The notes under the pieces: model-generated
Database searches by the model: none
What the model was told of the DNA's origin: nothing
What the model saw: the letters and a program-made list of their open reading frames with translations, nothing else
Shown: in pieces, positions 34,127 to 40,032 of the stretch
How the letters are laid out: every line of letters starts with the position of its first letter
How positions within the stretch are numbered: position 1 is the stretch's first letter
Made by a program: the position numbers and the translations under genes
From: an uncultured Muribaculaceae bacterium
GTDB taxonomy: Bacteria; Bacteroidota; Bacteroidia; Bacteroidales; Muribaculaceae
DNA: 40,032 bases
Direction: 5' to 3'
Assembly: GCA_910584525.1 (NCBI GenBank)
Contig: CAJUAT010000006.1
Coordinates: forward strand, 29,159-69,190

Positions 34127-35415
34127 AACGAACAATCACATTGATAGTGACAGCCGCCATGGCCGTATCGATGGCAGGTGCCAAAGAACAACTCATACTC
34201 CTCAACGAGGGCAACTGGCAGGCCGACAACGGCAAAGTCACCTATTTTGAAGATGGCAGAGTGGTCAGCAACCAATGGTTTCGCGACGTCAACGGCATGA
34301 AGCTCGGCGATACCCCCAACGACATTATCCTGGTGAACGACACGCTGATAGCCATATCTGTCAACTGGTCGAATATCGTGCAGTTCATCCGGCCCGATGG
34401 CAAAGCTGTGACGGCCACGGAGGATATTCCCAACAACCGCAAGCTGGCAACCGACGGCCGATATGTCTACGTGTCGTCTTACGGTCACGAATGCGGCACC
34501 GTAAACGGTATGAAGGAGTTCACCAAAGGTTACGTGGCGAAAATCGACCTTGACAATTTCAAGGTTGTGGATGCCGTGGAGGTGGGCTATGAGCCGGAAG
34601 GGATAGCGATGTTTGACGGATACCTCTTTGTGGCCAATACCGGAGGCTACGCTTTCAATGAAGACCATGAATATGAGACCACCGTCTCCGTGATTGATGC
34701 CGCCACAATGAAGGTGACACGCAATGTGGACACCGGTCAGATAAACCTCTATGGCAAGATGTCGCAGAGCGGCCGGTTCCTCTGCATCAATTCTCCCGGC
34801 GACTATTACGACATCATGGCGGCAACCATAATCCTCGACTGCCGCGCCGTGCTCGACGGGAAAAAGGATGATGAATGTTTTGTGAAGCTCGACTACGCCG
34901 CCACCTACAACACCGTCGACAACAATGGGAATTTCCTCGCCATAGGCTCCCGCTATTCATATTATACGAGCGACTACGAGTTCAATTACCTGACCATCGA
35001 CCCCGCACTCGCGCTTAGCAGTGAAGGCACACAGGGCGTATCAGAGACTCTCCCCGGCACCATGCTCGAAGACATAAAAAGCATGATGATGCCCTACGGC
35101 ATATACGTCAATCCATACACAGGATATTATTATGCCACGGATGCCGGCGGTTTCACATCTGCCGGAACCCTATACCAATGGTCGCCGGAAGGGAAACTGC
35201 TTGGCCGACACAAAGTATACATCAATCCGGCCCATTTCCTTGCTCTGTCGCCCGTACCTCCGTCGGGAATAAGGGATATTCCGGTAATCACGGATGACGA
35301 GGCAAAGACAATATTCAATCTTCAGGGTATTCCTGTATGCAACCCTCTTCCCGGACAGATATACATCCGCAATGGCCGGAAAATAATATTCAGGGACAAT
35401 AACAAACAACAATAA
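34123..35415 (+). CDS. BtuG-like YncE-type beta-propeller protein
   Basis: This 430-residue protein is predicted to be a beta-propeller. Repeated beta-rich units include RYVYVSSYG, GYLFVANTGG and SGRFLCINSPGDYY. It is translationally coupled to the B12 receptor gene (ATGA overlap), the position of BtuG in Bacteroides B12 loci. BtuG is a surface beta-propeller with high affinity for cobalamin that works with BtuB. Unlike BtuG, this protein has a signal peptidase I-type leader (about 1-20, ending AGAKE) and no lipobox cysteine. It ends with a tail (IFNLQGIPV, PGQIYIRNGRKI) resembling the LRR protein tails. Whether it binds B12 or is surface-attached is not proved by sequence. Confidence 0.8.
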   Translation: MKRTITLIVTAAMAVSMAGAKEQLILLNEGNWQADNGKVTYFEDGRVVSNQWFRDVNGMKLGDTPNDIILVNDTLIAISVNWSNIVQFIRPDGKAVTATEDIPNNRKLATDGRYVYVSSYGHECGTVNGMKEFTKGYVAKIDLDNFKVVDAVEVGYEPEGIAMFDGYLFVANTGGYAFNEDHEYETTVSVIDAATMKVTRNVDTGQINLYGKMSQSGRFLCINSPGDYYDIMAATIILDCRAVLDGKKDDECFVKLDYAATYNTVDNNGNFLAIGSRYSYYTSDYEFNYLTIDPALALSSEGTQGVSETLPGTMLEDIKSMMMPYGIYVNPYTGYYYATDAGGFTSAGTLYQWSPEGKLLGRHKVYINPAHFLALSPVPPSGIRDIPVITDDEAKTIFNLQGIPVCNPLPGQIYIRNGRKIIFRDNNKQQ

Positions 35416-35429
35416 CAATATCAACTGCA

Positions 35430-38400
35430 ATGACAAAGAAATTGATTTCAGCGGCGTTGCTTGCGCTGTTGGCGCTGCCACTGACTGAGGCGGCGACTGT
35501 AAAAGTCAAGACCAACAAGGAGACAACGGGGATGGTATTGACTCCCAAGGGCGAAAGCAAAGCCATAGAACCTGTAGCCGCGGCCGGCGACTCGTTATGT
35601 TTCGACGTACCTGCCGGCCGGTATGTGATTACCGGCATAGCCAAGGATGCATCTACTGTGAACGGAACCATTGAAGTGCCTGTAGAAGACATCGACACCG
35701 AACAGCGTTTCGAGCTGATCACCTGCACGGCTTATGCCACCAACAAGAATGCCGACGGCTCTTTATGGACTGTCGACAACGGCGACTATTCTCTTCAGGT
35801 ACGCGTCTCGTCGCGTGAAGGATTAACCTATCCCGTCACCATAGGCGCAAGCACTACCAAAGGAAGAAACACTTTCCTCGCCCTGATGGGAAACACATAT
35901 TATGCGGAGTTCATTCCCTCGGGGCTGCATGCCACTGAAGGTTATGTGTCTTGCATGGCTTCAGGCACTCTGAACTGGAATGTAAACGTCAGCAAGGAGA
36001 TTCCCCAAAGCGACAATCTTACTGTCACTCTTCCCGCGAATGCCACGCTTGAGATAGGCCGCAAAACATCGCATTTTGTGGATTTCGATATAATAGAACC
36101 CGTCAGCGAGATAATCACCGGCGGCAACAAGACTGTGATATATAAGCTGGCATTCGGAGAAACCTATAACTATCGCACCTGGATCAAGGATGGTCTCACA
36201 CAGGGTGGATATTTCATCTTCGCCAAAGACGAAGCCAAGCGTCCGGAGCTGAAATTCACCGACGCCGACTACAAAGCCTTCCCCCCCAAGGAATATAATC
36301 ATGAATACACGGCCAACGGCGGCTACGAGACCGGCAACATATTGCTCAATATCAACGAGCGCGGCCATCTCAAACTCCGTCAGGGAGACACATTCAAAGC
36401 CCACGCCATGCGCATGTGGGAATTGACCGACAATTCCACCAACAACTATTTCATAGAGCCCGACTTCCATTATACCGTGATCGACACCGACGGCAATCCT
36501 TCTTCCAGCGTGGTGAAGATTACCGCCCGGGAAGGCTCTGCATGGGCCGATATAAAGGCCATAGGCAAAGGCACGGCCATAGTGCTCGTATCATATGATG
36601 CCATCGGTCTCAATTATTACAACGGCAAGGATAAGAAAGCCTATATGGGCGGCGAGTTCTGGGGCGCGATATGGCCGGAGAACACGGGGGTATTCGTGGT
36701 TACCGTGGATGAAAACGAGTCGGCCGCCTCTCCCGACATGAAAATCAACGCCGCTTACAACAAAGGACTGCTGAAAATAGCCGGCGACAAAGTGGATGCC
36801 GAGCACGATATATTCTATTATCTCGACAGCGAGTCAGGATATTCCTACACTTTCAAGCCTACAAACGCTGCCGAAGTCACTATGGCATATCCCGCCATCG
36901 GCAAACAGATCTCGACATACGGCGGCTTCGGAAGCGAGGGTGTTACCCGCAACGAGGACGGCTCATATACTCTTCTTTTGAAAGAGGGACGCCAGATTGT
37001 AAGAATCGCGGATGCCGCCGGGTATGCCGCCTATCAGGTGCTTACTGCAAAGAAATGCCATAGGGAAATCACGAATGTCACCCGCCCGGGGAGCAGTATA
37101 TTCCAGCCCGGCGACGAGGTGAAGATACAGTATTCAGGCCTCAACCATCCCGCCAACAAAATCGCGGGCATATACAACATGTCGGCATATGTCACCTACA
37201 ACGGCATTCCCAACGGCACGTCGCTCATCTTAGGCGCCGGTCAGTACACCTTCGCCTCCGTACCGAAAGCCCAGGCTGTGACGGTGACAATCCCCGACAC
37301 GCTCGACGCCGTCAAAGAGCCGGTTCTATCTATGACCGACGGCGTTATCCAGGTCAACGGCTACGGCGACCCCATAGGAGCCCACCGGCACATCTCCCCT
37401 CTCGCCGGACGTAATCCCAATTTCACGGCTATCCCGCACAAAACATACTTCGGAGCTTTGCCCGATGTATCCATATCTGTAACTCCCACAAGAATTTTCT
37501 CGATATCCCTGACATGCAATGTTGATGACGCAGCCATAGAGGTGTCGTACGGCGGCAAGGCCATCACCGCCGGCAGCAACGGCAAATACTCGGGCACCTA
37601 TGGCGATTACAGCGTCACCGCACGCAAGGAGGGATGGATTATATATCGCCATACGTTCACCATCGGTGATGACGCCGCCGATGATGTGACGTTCAATGTG
37701 GAGATGAAGACATCTCCCAAAGTATGGGACGGCAAGACTATTGCAGAACCGGCTATCGTAGACGGCGTTTACCAGATTTCTGATGCCAGGGAACTTGCAT
37801 GGTTCGCCAAGCATGTCAACGATGGAAATACTTCCGCCTATGCTGTTCTGACAGATTCCATAGAGCTTGGCGGTTATGACTGGACACCCATAGGAAACAC
37901 TACCAAACCTTTCGCCGGCACATTTGACGGCCGAAACCTTAAGATTCTCAATTTATACATCAGCAAAGAGAATGCCGGCAACCAGGCATTGTTCCAGGCA
38001 GTCAAGGGCACCGCTGACAAACCGGCAGTGATACGCGGCGTGACGGCCGAGGGCATTGTACGCGCAAGCCAGTATGGCGCCGGTATAGTGGCCCAGGCCA
38101 TGGATTACTGCCATATAGAGAATTGCGAGAATTATGTAGAAGTCAGCACCGTGAAGACGTATGCCGCAGGTATTGCCGCAAAGATGACCGCCAAGTCATC
38201 TGTACGGAACTCTTTCAACGCGGCGCGAATATCTGCCACAAACTATCTCGGCGGCATCTCGGCGGCTCCCGTGAAAGGTACGGTAATGGAGAACGTCTTC
38301 AATATCGGCGCTCTTGTCGGCAGCGGCACATATACAGGTGCAGTCAGCGGGAATACAAACGCCACCATAACCAATGCTTTCGCCACGGAGGATTATTCCA

Positions 38401-38705
38401 AGATCTACGGTTACACCCGTGTCACTCCCGAGCAGATGGCATCGGGCGAAGTGGCCTACCGTCTCGGCAAGCCCTTCGGCCAGCTCATAGGCACCGAAAC
38501 GCATCCCCGGATCGGAGGCAAGGAAGTGCTCCATGACGAGACTGACGACAGATACTACAACGACGGCACAACGGGCATCGACTCCGTGCCGACCGACTGC
38601 CAGCGGATTTATTACAACCCTCAGGGAATAGCCTCGAAGCACCCCTTCGAAGGAATAAACATCATCCGCGAGTCCGACGGCACCACCAGAAAGGCTGTGA
38701 TGTAG
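35430..38705 (+). CDS. Large secreted protein with GLUG-like repeats in the B12 operon
   Basis: This 1091-residue protein follows the BtuG-like gene by 14 bases and is probably cotranscribed under riboswitch control. It has a signal peptide (about 1-21) and no lipobox. The N-terminal three quarters (22-750) is beta-rich and looks like several Ig-type domains. A region at about 765-1010 holds GLUG-type repeats, starting with YQISDARELAWFAKHVN and DWTPIGNTTKPFAGTFDG, followed by several G-I-V-A-type units. It ends with a diverged form of the short tail (YYNPQGIAS, HPFEGINI). No catalytic motif is visible. A role in binding or presenting cobalamin, or another surface ligand, is suggested only by operon position. 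Confidence 0.72.
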   Translation: MTKKLISAALLALLALPLTEAATVKVKTNKETTGMVLTPKGESKAIEPVAAAGDSLCFDVPAGRYVITGIAKDASTVNGTIEVPVEDIDTEQRFELITCTAYATNKNADGSLWTVDNGDYSLQVRVSSREGLTYPVTIGASTTKGRNTFLALMGNTYYAEFIPSGLHATEGYVSCMASGTLNWNVNVSKEIPQSDNLTVTLPANATLEIGRKTSHFVDFDIIEPVSEIITGGNKTVIYKLAFGETYNYRTWIKDGLTQGGYFIFAKDEAKRPELKFTDADYKAFPPKEYNHEYTANGGYETGNILLNINERGHLKLRQGDTFKAHAMRMWELTDNSTNNYFIEPDFHYTVIDTDGNPSSSVVKITAREGSAWADIKAIGKGTAIVLVSYDAIGLNYYNGKDKKAYMGGEFWGAIWPENTGVFVVTVDENESAASPDMKINAAYNKGLLKIAGDKVDAEHDIFYYLDSESGYSYTFKPTNAAEVTMAYPAIGKQISTYGGFGSEGVTRNEDGSYTLLLKEGRQIVRIADAAGYAAYQVLTAKKCHREITNVTRPGSSIFQPGDEVKIQYSGLNHPANKIAGIYNMSAYVTYNGIPNGTSLILGAGQYTFASVPKAQAVTVTIPDTLDAVKEPVLSMTDGVIQVNGYGDPIGAHRHISPLAGRNPNFTAIPHKTYFGALPDVSISVTPTRIFSISLTCNVDDAAIEVSYGGKAITAGSNGKYSGTYGDYSVTARKEGWIIYRHTFTIGDDAADDVTFNVEMKTSPKVWDGKTIAEPAIVDGVYQISDARELAWFAKHVNDGNTSAYAVLTDSIELGGYDWTPIGNTTKPFAGTFDGRNLKILNLYISKENAGNQALFQAVKGTADKPAVIRGVTAEGIVRASQYGAGIVAQAMDYCHIENCENYVEVSTVKTYAAGIAAKMTAKSSVRNSFNAARISATNYLGGISAAPVKGTVMENVFNIGALVGSGTYTGAVSGNTNATITNAFATEDYSKIYGYTRVTPEQMASGEVAYRLGKPFGQLIGTETHPRIGGKEVLHDETDDRYYNDGTTGIDSVPTDCQRIYYNPQGIASKHPFEGINIIRESDGTTRKAVM

Positions 38706-38774
38706 AGATAATCAGCGTCATCTGATAAGCAGAATGGCAGACGTGAGTCTGCACAAAGATTATGTTATATGTTT

Positions 38775-38806
38775 TACCCCTGCTCCGCTCCGGCGAGGCA
38801 GGGGTA
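38775..38806. terminator. Hairpin after the B12 operon
   Basis: A 9-bp perfect stem TACCCCTGC (38775-38783) pairs with GCAGGGGTA (38798-38806) across a 14-base loop. The following sequence is AT-rich but has no immediate T-run on the plus strand. It lies about 70 bases after the large gene's stop codon and probably ends the B12 transcript. Confidence 0.6.
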
Positions 38807-38882
38807 TAAATATTTCTTAAAAAAATTTCAATAAATACTGCAGATTAAAGGATCCTATACTTTTGGGGACTACATGGGCTAA

Positions 38883-38918
38883 TAAAAAGAGAACTCTCTG
38901 AAATTCAGCGAGTTCTCT
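38883..38918 (-). terminator. Terminator of tRNA-Ser (minus strand)
   Basis: On the minus strand a 9-bp stem (38918-38910 with 38896-38888), extended by an inner CTGAA/TTCAG pairing, is followed by five T residues. It lies seven bases after the tRNA 3' end. Confidence 0.85.
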
Positions 38919-38925
38919 TCAAACT

Positions 38926-39013
<88 letters not shown>

Positions 39014-39039
39014 TTGAGCCGTCACGGCTTTTCGGTCTG

Positions 39040-39071
39040 CAAAATTAATACTTTTTTTCTTATTACACAAA
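39040..39071 (-). promoter_or_regulatory. Promoter of tRNA-Ser (minus strand)
   Basis: Read on the minus strand, TTTG (39071-39068) and TAATTTTG (39047-39040) form a consensus promoter with a 20-bp spacer. The transcript would start near 39033, about 20 bases before the mature 5' end of the tRNA. Confidence 0.8.
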
Positions 39072-39120
39072 TACCGGGCAGGAACTGATGTCAGGTTTTT
39101 CGCGAATTTTTTAAGACTGA

Positions 39121-39152
39121 TTTGTGAGTTTGTAATTTTTCTATTATTTTTG
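39121..39152 (+). promoter_or_regulatory. Promoter of the TlpA-like gene
   Basis: TTTG (39121-39124) and TATTTTTG (39145-39152) match the consensus with a 20-bp spacer. The transcript start near 39159 leaves a short leader of about 16 bases before the ATG at 39175. Confidence 0.75.
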
Positions 39153-39174
39153 AATTTTAAAACGACGGATACAT

Positions 39175-39669
39175 ATGAAGCAACTGAAAGGATATCTTGT
39201 AATCGCAGCCACATTGATATGTAGCGCTTTCACCGCCATGGCACAGCTGCCGTCGGTTCAGCTAAAGGATCTCAAGGGCAAGACGGTTGATACCTCGACA
39301 TTGGGCAACGACGGCAAGCCCTTCATAATCGATTTCTGGGCCACATGGTGCAAGCCTTGCGTCCGGGAACTGAAGGCCATCCACGACCTCTACCCCGACT
39401 GGCAGGAAGAAACCGGCGTGAAAATTTACGCCGTGTCGGTGGATGATGCGCAGAACTCTCTGAAAGTCAAACCGATGGTTGACCGTATGGGCTGGAATTA
39501 CGAGGTACTGCTTGATCCCAACAGCGAGTTCGCCCACAGCATGGGTGCCAACAACGTGCCGCATACCGTGATTGTAGACGGCAACGGCAATATTGTATGG
39601 TCGCACGCCGGTTATACCGACGGTTCTGAGGAAGAGCTTATCGAGAAAGTGCGCGAACTCCTAAAATAA
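39175..39669 (+). CDS. TlpA/thioredoxin-like periplasmic thiol-disulfide protein
   Basis: This 164-residue protein has a signal peptide (about 1-23, ending AMA) and a single TlpA-type thioredoxin domain. The active site is W58-C59-K60-P61-C62, and the cis-proline is P129 in NNVPHTVIV. It should act as a reductase or disulfide handler in the periplasm. It begins a short operon with a DUF6029-like outer-membrane protein that starts seven bases later. Such pairs are seen in Bacteroidetes, but no substrate is evident. Confidence 0.9.
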   Translation: MKQLKGYLVIAATLICSAFTAMAQLPSVQLKDLKGKTVDTSTLGNDGKPFIIDFWATWCKPCVRELKAIHDLYPDWQEETGVKIYAVSVDDAQNSLKVKPMVDRMGWNYEVLLDPNSEFAHSMGANNVPHTVIVDGNGNIVWSHAGYTDGSEEELIEKVRELLK

Positions 39670-39676
39670 TATCGCC

Positions 39677-40032
39677 ATGAGACTACCGCGATTATTACTG
39701 ACAGCGGCATTGGCCACAAGTGCGTTGGCCGTCAGCGGTGCCGGCAAGGTGTCGGTGCACGGGTCGGTGCAGGCCGGCGTGCTCTTTCCGCAGAAAGATG
39801 CATCGATAGGAGCCACCGACGACTATGACTCCCCCATCCTCTTCAACACCTATGCCGATGTGCGGCTTGCCAGCAAATATGTGGATGCCGGCCTGAGATT
39901 CGAGTTCATGAAATGGCCCCTTCCCGGCTTTGACCCGGATTTCGCAGGCTGGGGATTCCCCAACATATATGTAAAAGGGGCACAAGCCGAAATTACGGTG
40001 CATGGATTTTCCGAGAAAGTGTTAAATTTGCG
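39677..40032 (+). CDS. DUF6029-like outer-membrane protein, 5' part (cut by window edge)
   Basis: An ATG at 39677, seven bases after the TlpA-like stop codon, opens a frame that runs without a stop to the window end (118 codons). It has a signal peptide (about 1-20, ending AVSGA). Beta-rich sequence follows, with HGSVQAGVLFP, NTYADVRLASKYVDAGLRFE and PLPGFDPDFAGWG. These segments recall the DUF6029 family of Bacteroidetes outer-membrane proteins, from memory and not from a search. The last part (TVHGFSEKVLNL) is less like the family, where I would expect TVGDFYEQFG. The gene is incomplete here. Confidence 0.6.
   Translation, partial: MRLPRLLLTAALATSALAVSGAGKVSVHGSVQAGVLFPQKDASIGATDDYDSPILFNTYADVRLASKYVDAGLRFEFMKWPLPGFDPDFAGWGFPNIYVKGAQAEITVHGFSEKVLNL

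Overview
The window comes from a member of the Bacteroidales (Bacteroidota), most likely a gut Muribaculaceae-type organism. The order is supported by the TTTG / 20 bp / TAnnTTTG promoters, the long-form ExbD/TonB cluster, the six-gene Na+-NQR operon, tandem PorT-like barrels, BspA-type leucine-rich repeat proteins, a BtuB-BtuG style vitamin B12 locus and a T9SS-like C-terminus. The family assignment rests only on overall gene content and a fairly high GC content for the phylum, and is inference.

Layout. 1-127: the end of an upstream unit, with an 18-bp tandem repeat and a terminator. 228-7054: a TonB-energising cluster (exbB, two long exbD genes, tonB), a small membrane protein, an orphan PstS-like lipoprotein and a TPR protein. 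7120-13082: nqrABCDEF, the sodium-pumping NADH:quinone oxidoreductase. 13158-16033: glyA, bioD, a DEDDy exonuclease and a small membrane protein. 15998-18379 (minus strand): two tandem PorT-family barrels, a DUF59 iron-sulfur maturation protein and an LpxH-like phosphoesterase. 18474-25805 (plus strand): priA, bioA, bioF, a bioG-bioC fusion and a DAHP synthase/chorismate mutase, tightly packed as one operon.

26094-31781 is the most accessory-looking block. Two LRR genes, near-identical over about 1.19 kb, flank a caspase-fold (C13-like) secreted peptidase; the two LRR copies differ sharply only in their last 54 residues. 31806-38705 is a vitamin B12 uptake locus: a promoter, a cobalamin riboswitch, a BtuB-type TonB-dependent receptor, a BtuG/YncE-like beta-propeller without a lipobox, and a 1091-residue secreted protein with GLUG-like repeats. 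38883-39071 holds tRNA-Ser(UGA) on the minus strand with its own promoter and terminator. 39121-40032 holds a TlpA-like thioredoxin and the 5' part of a DUF6029-like outer-membrane protein cut by the window edge.

The genes connect in a few ways. ExbB/ExbD/TonB would energise receptors such as BtuB, and Na+-NQR contributes to the ion gradient. The bio genes make the pimeloyl-ACP precursor (BioC, BioG) and three later biotin intermediates (BioF, BioA, BioD); bioB is not in the window. I did not find a wholly unknown system. The best candidates for novelty are the LRR-peptidase-LRR block, the C-terminal tail shared between that block and the neighbouring B12 locus, and the non-lipoprotein BtuG-like protein with its large partner.
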